From Euborellia annulipes (lineage: Eukaryota; Arthropoda; Insecta; Dermaptera; Anisolabididae), in the NCBI GenBank assembly GCA_023213315.1, contig JAKCPI010005009.1, forward strand, positions 1 through 64,000: DNA of 64,000 bases, given 5' to 3'. Shown here one piece after another: positions 21,169 through 31,309 of this stretch. Positions within the stretch are counted from its first letter, which is position 1, and each line of letters starts with the position of its first letter. The position numbers and the translations under genes are program-made. The notes below the pieces were generated by a model. It was not told the DNA's origin. It saw only the letters and a list, made by a program, of their open reading frames with translations, and made no database searches.

Positions 21169-21975
21169 CTTTGTGTTACCAATATGTATATGATGTATAA
21201 ATATAGAGAGAGAAAGTATTGGATTCATGTCAAAAATTCTATATCAAGATTTTGATGGATATACACGTTTTGAGGTGCACTGAATCGAAAAAAGTGGTTT
21301 TTAAAGCATGAAGGAATTGCGCTAGGAAGTTGAAATTTTATATTTAAGTTAAACACCCAACTAAGGCGTGAAAATAAGCTTTTGAACAAAATCTGTCAAA
21401 AAATACTAGTACTTTACTAATGTACTTTTTCAGTTTTTTCGATTTCCTCAAAATTCGCTACACCGATTTTGATTAAAATTCAAAAATCAATTATTTTTGA
21501 GATGCTCTTTAAAATGTATATTCTAATTTTGCCAGTGAAATCTTCTGAAGACCTCTTGTATTTCATAGAAAATGTTAGGAGAGACAAAATATAAATATTT
21601 TTCCATACTTATAAATTTTACATCTGAATTCTGGATACCAAATGGCTTAAATAAGAATGCCTGGACCCCCAATAGATATATACATTTAATAACAGTTACT
21701 TTTTGAGGTTTTTGGCTGTGATGTGAGTTAATAATAGTTATCGTAAAAGTCCTATATGGCCTAAGGTGCCGAAAAGACTGTATGTGTGTGTGAGTGTGAA
21801 TGGGAAAAAAGTGAGTGTTGAAAAAAAAAACATCTATGTTCAAATGTACCGTACTGTCGGGAACTAAATATATGTCGACACAAAAAAATCTGGTGTGACA
21901 AGCACAGAACACAACTTTCGATTACCGGAGTTATGAGGAAGTTGTATGCTCTGCGACCAGTCACACCATATTTTT
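21169..21975 (-). repeat. R1 repeat, full length, split by SINE-A
   Basis: The distal end is at about 21169-21235, the body runs to 21628, and R1 resumes at 21831 through GTCGACACAAAAAAATC into the hairpin module (about 21887-21975). The SINE inserted at the CATCTGAATTC block. Confidence 0.85.
21632..21830 (+). repeat. SINE-A inserted in R1
   Basis: 5'-truncated SINE-A with a poly-A tail. The flanks CATCTGAATTC (21621-21631) and CATCTATGTTC (21831-21841) are an old, imperfect target duplication. Inside it, about 35 bp at 21701-21735 is a fragment of the fold-back family found at 20.4 kb, bounded by AACAGTTA / AATAGTTA. Confidence 0.75.
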
Positions 21976-22036
21976 TAAAACATGTTTTTTTCACATTCAC
22001 ATTCACACACACAGTCCTTTCGGCAACTTTGGCCAA
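21976..22036 (-). repeat. SINE-A tail fragment
   Basis: TTTTTTTCACATTCACATTCAC, ACACAGTCCTTTCGGCAACT. Only the 3' end survives. Confidence 0.65.
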
Positions 22037-22078
22037 ACCTAAACTGGGGGCTTTTTAAACTTATAAAAATTAACAAAA

Positions 22079-22500
22079 TGGGTTGGGTGTTCCGCGTACG
22101 AGCCGGGCTCAGATCGCCTATAAACGAGCCATATCCGCATGTGTGTGGGTTCTCAAGAGTCGAGCCGATCCAAAATTACTCATTAAATACCCTATCTGAG
22201 GCACAAGCTCGATCAGTGAGAGCCCACACACGTGCGGATCTGCTCCCGAGCCTAGCCAGACAGAAGGCCCAGACGGATAGGTCCCGGCTCGCCTCGCGAG
22301 AGCCCATACACGTGCGAATTTGGCTCGTTTGCAGGCGAGCCGAGCCGGGCTCGAGTACTAAAGTAGGGCAGGGCGTGTATGGGACGCTTTAGAGTCACCC
22401 GGCCCACAACATTTTGGAGATTCCGGGTTACCCAGTCGGAAGAAATGCTCCTTCTCAGCCACCCGGGCAGTTTCAAAGTTGCCGACTGAGTAATCCTCAT
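22079..22500. repeat. GC-rich fold-back repeat
   Basis: Markedly GC-rich against the window. CGAGCC..GCATGTGTGTGGG at about 22125-22155 is inverted relative to CCCATACACGTGCG at about 22302-22315, and GAGAGCCCACACACGTGCG recurs in direct orientation. Open frames on both strands here are by-products of the composition. Confidence 0.6.
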
Positions 22501-23422
22501 TTAGGCCACTTCAAATTGGGCACTTTCTGTCTGTAGGGTGAGATTTTCTCCCACTTTCATACCCTAAGAAGAGACTTCGGCAATGTTTGAATTATTTGCG
22601 GAAGGCTGGATTCTAGTTGAGACTTCAGACCTAGTAATTCACAGCTTAGCCCCTCGCCTACTCAACTGATTATGGTACAAATAGACCCAATTTAGAACAT
22701 TTTGAGAATTATTGGTGAAGATTATGTATGTAATTATATGCCTGCTAGTTCTTATTGCAAAATAACTATGGAATTTTTAGTTTGAACTGAGTTTTAAACA
22801 AATTTTGAATATACCGAGGAAAAAAAGTCACTAAAAAAATAACACTATGATTATTTTTCACTATTTAAAAAATCTAATTGCACAAATAATCATATAGATT
22901 AGCCGATCTTGAGAATTCTTGATTTTTCTCTCTTCGTAAAAATCTGCATTGCTTCTTTCGGCTTTCTTTGTTGATTCTTCGGATTATACACAGCTTCTAC
23001 ACAGCTTCGTGTTTTCTTCATAGCATTTTGATATCATATCATACATGTACCAGGTAGCTGTAACAATATATACAATTTTCTATAATACCAACTCTATTAT
23101 GGGTTTCTTTGGAAATTCACTCACCTGTATTGATAATGAAGTTCTGATATTTTTATTCCAATTGAACGAAGTCTTTTTTTGTATCTGGAACAAAAAATTT
23201 TATTTGATCTATTCTAAAATATGGAAATTTATTTAGGATTATAATTTAATTAAATTATTAATTCGAAGTCAAATAAAGAATTTGAACTAATAAAAAAAAA
23301 TATATAAATATAGGGAAGAAAGCGAATGATTAAAGAATTTAACCCAGAAAGAAAAAAATAGACTTTCTACTGTCAAAAAGTATATAAGCTTACTAATGGG
23401 TTATAAATAATTATATTATTTT
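22501..23422. other. Unassigned AT-rich sequence
   Basis: No repeat family or domain recognised. A 63-codon frame at 23045-23236 is not supported. Confidence 0.4.
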
Positions 23423-23490
23423 AATAAGAGGGTAGAAATGAGAGATGCAGCTAAGGTTATTTCTTTATTTATTTAATTCACACAGCTGAC

Positions 23491-23520
23491 GTTTCGGTTC
23501 CGTATTTAAATCATCTTCAG
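23491..23520 (-). ncRNA. Hammerhead-like ribozyme core with helix I
   Basis: Minus strand: CAGCT, CTGAAGA, T, helix GATT/AACC (one mismatch), GAAAC, GTC, AGCTG. CAGCT and AGCTG pair over five bases directly next to core and GTC, as a hammerhead with a minimal helix III requires. Confidence 0.55.
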
Positions 23521-23661
23521 AGCTGGCGAAGAGTGATTATTAAAGTATCATAGTGGATTTTATACATTGTTGAACAACTCTTATATAATAAATATATACA
23601 CAGTATGAGATGACCAGGTACATAAATTTATGTATACTTTCATAATGACTTTTCGCCACTT

Positions 23662-23691
23662 CTGAGGATGGTTAAAACACGAAACCGAAAC
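23662..23691 (+). ncRNA. Hammerhead-like ribozyme core
   Basis: CTGAGGA, T, perfect GGTT/AACC helix, GAAACGTCAGCTG. The helix I partner before the core has decayed (CACTT). Confidence 0.5.
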
Positions 23692-23757
23692 GTCAGCTGT
23701 GTGAATTAAATAAATAAAGAAATAACCTTAGCTGCATCTCTCATTCTACCCTCTTAT

Positions 23758-24847
23758 ATATAACATCTCAGTTATAAATTGTTTTTGTAATTATATTATT
23801 AATCTCCAATCAAGATTTTAGACTATTTGAAAGAAATAATATGAATTTAGGACCCAAAGAGAATGACAAACACGAGAATATCCAACTAAATTAATTTTCT
23901 TTTAAGTTATTAATTTGTAAACCAAAACGTACCGTATATATAGGTCTAGCTCATTTAGGTATTTTTCGTTTATTTGGAGCTATTTTGTAAAATACTACTA
24001 CTACATGGTTTCATTACAATATCTACAAATATACTAATAATAAGGAAATTATCTATTTCTGTTAGAAAATCATTAAAAGATATATTAAAAAAATATATAT
24101 ATATATATTTAGTAATAGGCCTAATATAAATAAATAGTCGTAATTTAACTAAAACTAAAGATTTTTCTTAAATAGAGCACCCTTTATATTATTGTTTTAC
24201 AGTAGAATGACATTCAAAAAGAGAAATTTTATTTTTATCTTGAGCCTGAAAACTCAATCAGGAAATAAATATAATTAATTAAATAAATAATACCGATTAT
24301 TTGTTTTTCTTCTTAAAAATCTAAAGCTGTCACCAGATGAATGAAGATCAACGTCAAAGGGTCGTCGGTTTTCTACTCTCTTTGTCGTTATTTATTTATT
24401 TTGAAGTCCTATTCAGCATCTCCTTGTATATTTTGATATAAAATCATATGGCTGCAAAGTAAAATACATATTTTTTATAATATCAGCTAAATTAGGGGTT
24501 ATGTTTGGAAATTAACTCACCCGCGTTTTTTATATAGAATTTATTAAAGAATGACATTTATTTATTTCTGATTCATTGAAGTGAACGACTAATGTTGAAG
24601 AGTTCAGAACGAATCCTTTCATTAATCTATTTTTCTCTATTTAAAGACTCCGCTTATCCTACACCAAAAAATACTCATTTAAATTGAGTTAAGCAACGCC
24701 AATCGCTGTTTAATATAGGATCTGTGACCTGAAGAATAAAATATTATCTAAATAAAGGTGTGTTAAAAACTGCAAGATAAAAAAAAAATATCTTTATATT
24801 TGAATTTTGAATTTTTTTTTTTTTTTTTGCATTGCCTAGTCCAGTGT
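23758..24847. other. AT-rich DNA without recognised feature
   Basis: Nothing recognised beyond short TA and A/T runs. Confidence 0.45.
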
Positions 24848-24850
24848 TTC

Positions 24851-24935
24851 CAAACTTTTGTTACCACGCCTCCCTTAAAAATATTTATATATATTTAATC
24901 GTATGACGCCTCCTACTCCCCCACCCCCCCCATCC
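24851..24935. mobile_element. Solitary hAT-like terminus
   Basis: CAGTGTTTCCAAACTTTTG followed by CACGCCTCC is a terminus common among hAT-derived elements. The other end is not identified. Confidence 0.4.
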
Positions 24936-25483
24936 ATTTTATAAATTAAGCTAATACAAACAAACATTTCTAAAAAAATGTATTAATAAATTTAAAATTT
25001 CGATGCTCTATTAATACAAACCTAAGCAAACAAAATAAAAACTGGTGTGACTGGACCTTTTTTTGGATATGACCTCATTTTACCGTATGAGAACATTCCT
25101 CGGGAAATTGATATTTGAAAGCTTAAACCACTGTAGATTTCAAATGCCAAATCAGATCAGACTAAATGTGATGTCAATTTGTGCAGAAAGAAAAAGTCAA
25201 ATAGACGGTGGGGGGGGGGGGTTTGTAAATAAAAAAATAAAGGGTCGGACTAAGCCGAGCGCACAACTTTGCCCACCCATTATTCAAAGAAATAAAGCAA
25301 CGCGTTTGTTTATTTGTTTTGATTTTGCTCTGTTGCTATGCACAATTTTCGAATTTAAATGAATTTTTAACAAATTTATGACAAATTGGGATACAAATAT
25401 TATATATCATTTTACTCGGGAGAAAGTCTAGTTTCTGAATATAAAAAAAAAAAAATTATAGGTTATATAAGAAAAAAATATTG
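24936..25483. other. Unassigned sequence
   Basis: A 99-codon frame at 25063-25362 crosses a G10 run and shows no domain, so I do not treat it as a gene. Confidence 0.35.
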
Positions 25484-25712
25484 GTCCCCTTCTAGAGCGC
25501 CCCCTAATGGTCCGATGTTTACCAAAAGCTTTTCAGTTCTTGACCTTTACCTTTAGTTTAAGTGTGCAAAATTTCAAAACAATTAAATGAATAGTTTTTG
25601 AGTTTTCGTTGACGAAAAAAATTACCACAGACACACACACACAGACATCATTCCAAAAACTACTTAAATGGATTCAGGGGACCTCAAAACGCATTTTGGA
25701 GGCTTCAGAAAA
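25484..25712 (+). repeat. Second repeat family sharing an R1 module
   Basis: Related to 32385-32615 by GATGTTTACCA, TTTTCAGTTCTTG, AATAGTTTTTGAGTTTTCG and a CACAGACACACAC tract, then GGATTCAGGGGACCTCAAAA. Only the last module is shared with R1. Confidence 0.65.
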
Positions 25713-26007
25713 AATATTATTTGTTTAAATTATTATATTACCATAATAAAATAAGTCTTTTTGGCCTTATTTGAATTATATTAAATAAAACAAATAGAAT
25801 CCTATGGTCCAAGACTCGTCTGGTCACTTGGGCTAGACACAGCCTTTCGACCCTCAAAGTTTGTTTTTAATGGCAATTCTCAGAAACGCATTGTTAAAAT
25901 ATACACAGAAACAGGCTTCTACTATCTAACCTGAGAATATTTGACCCTCTTTCTCTCTCGCTAATAAGTAATGCTTTAAAACTAGTAAAATCCAAAAAAT
26001 TACTATT
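25713..26007. other. Unassigned sequence
   Basis: Nothing recognised. Confidence 0.35.
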
Positions 26008-26524
26008 AAATAAAAAATCTGGTGTGACTGATGGCACAGCACACAACTTACTCTTACCTTCGGTAATCGAAAGTTGTATTCTGTGCTTGTCACACCAGAT
26101 TTTTTTGGATAGAGATATACTTAGTTTCCGTTGATATTTTTTTTTTTTTTTTTTTAAACATTCACACTTTTTTCTCATTCACACTCACACTCACACACAC
26201 ATTCACACAGTCTTTTCGGCAACTCAGGCCATTTAAGACTTTAGACGATAACCGTTGTAATTAATATATATATTGGGGGTTCAGGCATTTCTATTTAAGC
26301 CATCTGGTATCCAAATGGCTTAAATAAAATCATCGGACTGCCTGGGTCCGAATCCGCGACGTTTGGTATAGGAGGTAGACACGCTACCTACTACGCCAAA
26401 CTCGGGGGCTCCGTTGATTTTAAAATTCAACATGTAAAATTTATAAACATTGGAAAATATTTATATTTTGCTACCATGGCAACCATTTCTCATATCTTTC
26501 CTATTAAGTTCAAGAGTAAAGTAC
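26008..26524 (+). repeat. R1 repeat split by SINE-A
   Basis: The hairpin module is at about 26012-26104. The R1 body breaks at GTTTCCGTTGAT and resumes at 26410 through GTTACC-like TGCTACCATGGCAACC to AAGAGTAAAGTAC, where a second SINE begins. Confidence 0.8.
26136..26409 (-). repeat. SINE-A, full length, minus strand
   Basis: Poly-T, the ACAGTCTTTTCGGCAACTCA domain, the body, the B box complement GGGTCCGAATCC and the head complement ending AAACTCGGGGGC. It is flanked by a 9-bp duplication TCCGTTGAT (26127-26135 and 26410-26418). Very close in sequence to the SINE at 51111-51387. Confidence 0.85.
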
Positions 26525-26761
26525 GCCCTCGGAACCCGTAGTGGTTAGCGTGCTAACCTCGATTACCAAAAGTCGCGGGTTCGGACCCCAGGCAGTCCGA
26601 TGATTTTATTTAAGCCATTTAGATACCAAATATAAAAATGCCTGGTCCCCCAATATTAATTAATAACGGGTAACGTAAATGTCTTATATGGTCTGAGTTG
26701 CCGAAAAGACAGTGTGAATGTGAGTGTAAATGAGAAAAAAATGTGTTTTTTTAAAAAAAAT
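26525..26761 (+). repeat. SINE-A with 11-bp target duplication
   Basis: Head GCCCTCGGAACCCGTAGTGG, B box GGTTCGGACCC, 3' domain GAGTTGCCGAAAAGACAGTG and poly-A. It is flanked by GAGTAAAGTAC at 26514-26524 and 26762-26772. The target is the R1 body. Confidence 0.85.
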
Positions 26762-26773
26762 GAGTAAAGTACC

Positions 26774-26970
26774 CATGGGCGTAACTAGGGGGATGCCGGG
26801 GGGGCCTGGCCCTCCCAAGAAGACTCGTGCCCCCCCCCCCCCCGAGAAAGCTGCTTGCCCCAATGCTCCAAGAAAAATTGAGAAAATATGGGGCTTTCCA
26901 GGCCCACCGGAGGATAGCTGGTCCCATGCCCCCCCCCCTCCTACAGCCAAATTCTCTAGTTACGCCTATG
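26774..26970. mobile_element. hAT-like MITE, GGGCGTAAC type
   Basis: Ends CATGGGCGTAACTAG and CTAGTTACGCCTATG. The interior holds long C and G runs and a GGCCCACCGGAGGATAGC block. Copies occur at 29721-29897 and in the inverted duplicate at 34469-34673 and 35040-35219, plus a fragment at 32309-32375. Confidence 0.75.
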
Positions 26971-27204
26971 GTGGTCTTCAAACAATTTTGTAGAGCAAAA
27001 TGAGAACAGCATCAAAAAAAAATAATTGATTTTTGAATTTTAAGAGAAAGTGAAAATTAATATGTCAAAATAAATTTGGAAAATCGATTTTTAATCATTT
27101 TCAGAACGTTTTGAGACTAAAATTTCATTGTTTTTGCTTGAATATTTTATATACTAAGTCATTCAATCAATATCAAGGTCTAAATGTGTTTATTTAATTA
27201 AAAA

Positions 27205-27725
27205 ACAATAAATTAGGATAATTAGAAAATGTAAGAGGCAGTTAAAATTTGAAGATGTAATAAGGCAATTAATAAACCCCCATTTTATGTGGTCGTAGTT
27301 AAATAAAAAAATGTCTATAGCTTTATAATTGATTGAAAAGACCAGTTTTGCATTTTTTCACAAATCCAACGAAAAATAAGAGAGATAGAGCGACTTTTTG
27401 AAAAGCGAATCTGCGCGTGAAGAAAAGCCTAGACAAGAGTGAAGCGAGGCTCCCTGGCTGCACTCTGGGCGCCGATCGAATTAGAAAAAACAAATTGATG
27501 CTCTCCCATCATTTGAAATAATTGCCATATTGATTGATTTCATCTTTTTATGCTTTTATAACATTTTATTCGAAACTTTTTTTAACTATAAGTATAAAAG
27601 ACTGCATATTTATCTATAAAAAATTCAATCCTTTGAGAAAAAATAAAATTTCAAAATATTTTGTCTTCAAACAAAGAGATTTCTCATAAATATATTAAAT
27701 AATAAAATCCTCCCTTTAGACCTTT
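27205..27725 (+). repeat. R4 repeat
   Basis: Contains AAGACCAGTTTTGCATTTT, CTTTTTGAAAAGCGAA, GAGGCTCCCTGGCTGCACTC and GCGCCGATCGAATTAG. A diverged copy lies at 31310-31870, with minus-strand copies at about 33710-34240 and 37660-38180. A GC-richer core sits in AT-rich flanks. No open frame, class unknown. Confidence 0.7.
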
Positions 27726-27825
27726 CAGTTTAGTGCTTGTTAAACTTTTTGAGTCCCTTTGGTAACCAAATAAATAAATAAATATCTCACGGCCCCCCTA
27801 TTTTTTTTTTTTTTTTTTTTTTTTA

Positions 27826-28530
27826 TATTCTCTTGTCTATGTGTGTTCAATTTTAAGCATGAAGGAATTGAGCTAGGAGGGTGAAATTTTATATTTAAGT
27901 TAGACACCCCCCTGAGGCGTGGAAATAAGCTTTTAATCAAAATCAGCCAAAAAGTACTAATACTTTACTGATGTAGTTTTTCAGTTTGTTTCGATTTTCT
28001 TAAAATTTGCTCCAACTATTTTTACTTTCTCTTACCTCTATATATATGTTAATATATAGAGAAAGTATTGGATTCATGTCAAAAATTCGATGTCGAGATT
28101 TTGATGGATCTTCACGTTTTGAGGTCCCCTGAATCCAAAAAAGTGGTTTTCGCGACATGGTCGGTCTGTGGGTGTGTGTGTGTGTCTGTCTGTTGTCTGT
28201 GTGTGTTCAATTTTAAGCATGAAGGAATTGAGCTAGGAGGTTGAAATTTTATATTTAAGTTAAACACCCTCCGGGACCGGAAAAATAAGCTTTTAATCAA
28301 AATCGGCCAAAGAGTACTAGTACTTTACTGATGTACTTTTTCAGTTTTTTTCGATTTTCTCAAAATTCGCTCTAACGATTTTGATTAAAATTCAAAAATC
28401 AATTATTTTTTAGATGCTCTTTCAAATGTATATTCTCGTTTTGCCCTCAAAATTGTTTGAAGCACACTTTACTCTTGTGCTTCATAGGAAAGATAGGAGA
28501 AATGTTTGCCATGGTAACGGAATTTAAATC
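27826..28530 (-). repeat. Two R1 bodies in tandem
   Basis: The first (27826-28020) stops in TTACTTTCTCTTACC at 28021, which is the distal end of the second (28022-28530). The second runs from the palindrome to GTTTGCCATGGTAACG. A T24 run at 27800-27824 precedes them. Confidence 0.75.
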
Positions 28531-28779
28531 TTTTTCTTTTTATTAGATTAAAAATCAATTATTATTTAAATTCCCATTTATTTTTACTTTATTTCTGTCT
28601 TTAATTGTTTCGGAGAAAACATATCTCTCTCTCTCACTCTCTCATATTTCTATTTCTATTTCTCACTTGCAAACATTATCGTCTGTCTCTACTGTTTTTA
28701 AATTCCCTTTCCGCCTTCTCTCATAGGACTCAATGTTAATTTCCTATAGGGATTTGTATGTTAATTTCGATTCAGAAAA
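28531..28779. other. Unique part of segment L
   Basis: CT-rich (TCTCTCTCTCACTCTCTC) and not seen elsewhere except in the inverted copy at 36585-36850. It interrupts R1 between the GTTACC block and the hairpin. Confidence 0.5.
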
Positions 28780-28868
28780 AATCTGGTGTGGCCAGCACGG
28801 TGCACAACTTTCTCTTACCGAAGGGTAAGAGAAATTTGTGTGCTGTGCGCCAGTCACACCAGATTTTT
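28780..28868 (-). repeat. R1 hairpin module, extended perfect stem
   Basis: The apex is remodelled: TTTCTCTTACC-GAAG-GGTAAGAGAAA pairs completely, unlike the usual bulged TTACCTTCGGTAA apex. The inverted copy at 36276-36366 has the same extended pairing. Confidence 0.75.
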
Positions 28869-29129
28869 TTTAAATTCAAAAATCAATTATTTTTTAGATC
28901 CTCTTTAAAATGTATATTCTCCTTTTGCCGTTGAGATCTTCTGAAGACAACTTTACTCTTGTTCTTCATAGGAAAGATAGGTGAAATGGTTGCCATGGTA
29001 ACAAAATTTAAATCTTTATACAAACATCTAACTAAATATATAACTAACTTATCATTTATTTGGCAATATTCTCTGACTGCTTAATTAATTTTTTTTTCTC
29101 GTTCAATTTTTATAATTCTTCCAAATGTA

Positions 29130-29520
29130 AAAAAAAAAAAAAAAAATTAACTTAAAAGCTATTAAATTGGGGGGGAGGGGGGCCTATTAAATTATTATTA
29201 ATAAAAAGAGAAATAATATTTCTTAGAAACGAGGGGGGGAGGGCGCCTGGCGACAATCAGAGCCGAGTGGAGTGGGGGAACCTGCAACTCGCCGCCCTCC
29301 CCTCCTTTGGTCAATTTAAGAGCCCGGAAATAATTACATGGGAGATGAATAAAACTTTGATAAATCAAATGTCTATAACTCGGAAACGGCGCATCCAATT
29401 CGCATCGGATTTTTTGCAATGAGTTTAAAATTTCCTAGAGAATATTCACATGCAACTAAAATTGAATAATTAAGAATATATTTTTTCTTTAATATAACCA
29501 TCCGTTCAACCAATCAAATG
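29130..29520 (-). repeat. R3 repeat
   Basis: Minus-strand copy of the family described at 11045-11430. Its core has CCCTCCCCTCCTTTGGTC, GAGTTATAGAC-complement and GCATCGGATTTTTTGC blocks. Confidence 0.7.
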
Positions 29521-29720
29521 ATAGTAAAAAGGATCATTGTTCTATATTCTCTGAAATTTTCCCTTTTGTCTGTATATAAAATTTTCAAGTTTTTTTTTTT
29601 ATTTCTCTTTATTAGCAATCTCCGCACTCCCAATTTTTATTAAATAAACGAATATTATATAAATTTTAAATAAATACCTTAGGGATTGTCCATTACGTAA
29701 CGCGTTAGGGGAGAGAGAGG

Positions 29721-29897
29721 CTTGGGCGTAATTACGGGGTGCCGCGGGGGGAGCATAGCCCCCAGAAGGCTCGTGCCCCCCCCCCCAGAAAGCTCCCTGC
29801 CCCAAGAAAAATTGAGAAAATATGGGGCTTCCCAGGCCCTCCGGAGGATAGCTGGTCCCATGCTCCCCCCCAGTCAAATTCTCTAGTTACGCCCATG
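29721..29897. mobile_element. hAT-like MITE, GGGCGTAAC type
   Basis: CTTGGGCGTAATTACGGGG to CTAGTTACGCCCATG. The left flank is not R1, so the target duplication is uncertain. Confidence 0.65.
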
Positions 29898-30333
29898 AAA
29901 GTACTCTTCAAACAATCTTGAGAACAAAATGAGAATATACATTTTAAAGAGTATCTAAAAAATATTTGATTTTTGAATTTTAATCAAAATTGTTAGAGCG
30001 AATTTCTGAAAAAGTACATTAGTAAATACTACTAGTAAGTACATTACTAGTACTCTTTGGCCGATTTTGCTCAAAAGCATATTTTCACTCTCCAAGAGGG
30101 TGCCTAATTTAAATATAAAATTTCAACCACCTAGCTCAATTCCTTCAAGCTTTAAATTGAACCCAGACACAGACAGACCATGTTGCGAAAACCACTATTT
30201 GGATTCAGGGGATCTCAAAACGTGTATATCCATCAAAATGTCGACATCGAATTTTTGTCATTAATCCAATATTTTCTTTTTCTCTCTCTATATATTAACA
30301 TATATAGAGGTAAGAGAAAGTAAAAAATTTTCC
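29898..30333 (+). repeat. R1 repeat, hairpin end missing
   Basis: From GAGAACAAAATGAGAATATAC through GAAAAAGTACATTAGT, CTAGTACTCTTTGGCCG, GACAGACCATGTTGCG and GGATTCAGGGGATCTC to the distal palindrome and GAGAAAGTAAAAA. The right boundary of segment L (GTAC 30014-30017) lies within it. Confidence 0.8.
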
Positions 30334-30413
30334 CCCTCACCAAAGAAAATGAAAAAGTTAAATGACGCCGCTGCTAAAAAATAAATAAAAATAAAAATTT
30401 CTTAATTTCATGG

Positions 30414-30576
30414 AGATCTTTTTCGGCATCGAAGGCCATTTAGACTTCTGTTTATTATTTTGGATTTATAGTCAATCCAATTGAAATAAATTGTCGCATG
30501 AGACGGAATGCGAACCCGCGACCCTTGCTTGATACAAATGGTCAGCAGGCTAACTACTACATCAAGACCCGAGGGC
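30414..30576 (-). repeat. SINE-B, minus strand
   Basis: 3' motif ATGGCCTTCGATGCCGAAAA and B box GTCGCGGGTTCGC on the minus strand, head CCTCGGGTCTTGATGTAGTAG. Overlapping open frames are translations of the SINE. Confidence 0.75.
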
Positions 30577-30639
30577 AAAAATAGTTGATGAATTTTAATC
30601 AAAATCTAGCTCAATTCCTTCATGCTTTAAAATGACGCA

Positions 30640-30910
30640 GTCACATGCCTTTGGTGAGCAATTGCAAAATTTCCAAACAGTGAACAAGAATAAATTTGAT
30701 ACATTTGCTCGCCGAAGGCGAGCAAGGGGGTCCAGGGGGCGTTTGATTGTGCATTAACATCCGGGCTCTAATAATCACAGATTTATGCTGAGGAACGTTC
30801 TTTCTCTCTTTAGAATCAGAATTCAAGGCGCATGTCTGTTTTTTATCCAAATGAGCCCGCCGGATATATTTGGACCCCTAGCAGATGAGGCGGATACTCT
30901 ACCACTGGTC
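30640..30910 (-). repeat. Low-copy repeat with tRNA-like head
   Basis: The minus strand has TTGGACCAGTGGTAGAGTATC near 30874-30903, an A-box-like tRNA head with a degenerate B box. GCTCGCCGAAGGCGAGC is at 30709-30725 followed by AAGGGGGTCCAGGGGGCG, as at 3354-3390. Confidence 0.4.
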
Positions 30911-31309
30911 CAAGGACGAGCAAGAATTTAAAGACGTTAGATTCAAATGCTTTAAGCATAATTAAAGCATTATTTTAAAAAAAAATATTTTCTTATTAGT
31001 TCTATTAATTATGAATTATTTAAGGAAATTTTAAGCAATAAAAGATGCTAAATAATACATTTCTAGTTTTATTCGAATGTGAAATTAATTTAATCCTCTG
31101 GGAACGAAAACAGCTTAGTTTTAAGAAAACTTTGAAAATTCTCAAAGTTCAAAGGCTATGGGCCACGTGTTCCTCTTTTACAAATGAGTTCAAATTTTGT
31201 AGAGATTATTTTTTAATGCATTGGAAAAGATCTAAGGGTACCTGCTATTAAATTTATATAAAAAAATGTTGACGTCTATAAATAAGAACCACCCTAATAT
31301 ATGTATGTA
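30911..31309. other. Unassigned sequence
   Basis: A 68-codon frame at 31045-31251 shows no recognisable domain. Confidence 0.3.

Larger units (their letters stand above)
23423..23757. mobile_element. Fold-back element with hammerhead-like motifs
   Basis: Arms of about 125 bp (about 23423-23548 and 23632-23757) have matching ends TAAGAGGGTAG / CTACCCTCTTA. Each arm contains a GAAACGTCAGCTG core side and an AATTAAATAAATAAAG tail. No target duplication is obvious. Confidence 0.65.
26521..30017 (+). repeat. 3.5-kb segment L, duplicated inverted at 33.4-38.2 kb
   Basis: Bounded by GTAC at 26521-26524 and 30014-30017. It contains a SINE-A, a GGGCGTAAC-type hAT-like element, R4, two tandem R1 pieces, an R1 hairpin, R3 and a second hAT-like element. 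Its reverse complement, rotated, forms 33.4-38.2 kb at roughly 98-99% identity by eye. L keeps ancestral junctions: its SINE has intact flanking duplications and its right end continues naturally into R1. Confidence 0.85.

Noticed and set aside
21982..22392. 136-codon plus-strand frame
   Set aside because: Caused by the GC-rich fold-back composition, with comparable frames on the other strand and no domain.
29599..29877. Glycine/proline-rich frames on both strands around 26.7-27.0, 29.6-29.9, 34.4-34.8 and 35.0-35.3 kb
   Set aside because: They are translations of the G/C runs in the hAT-like MITE and its inverted copies; length changes with homopolymer length.
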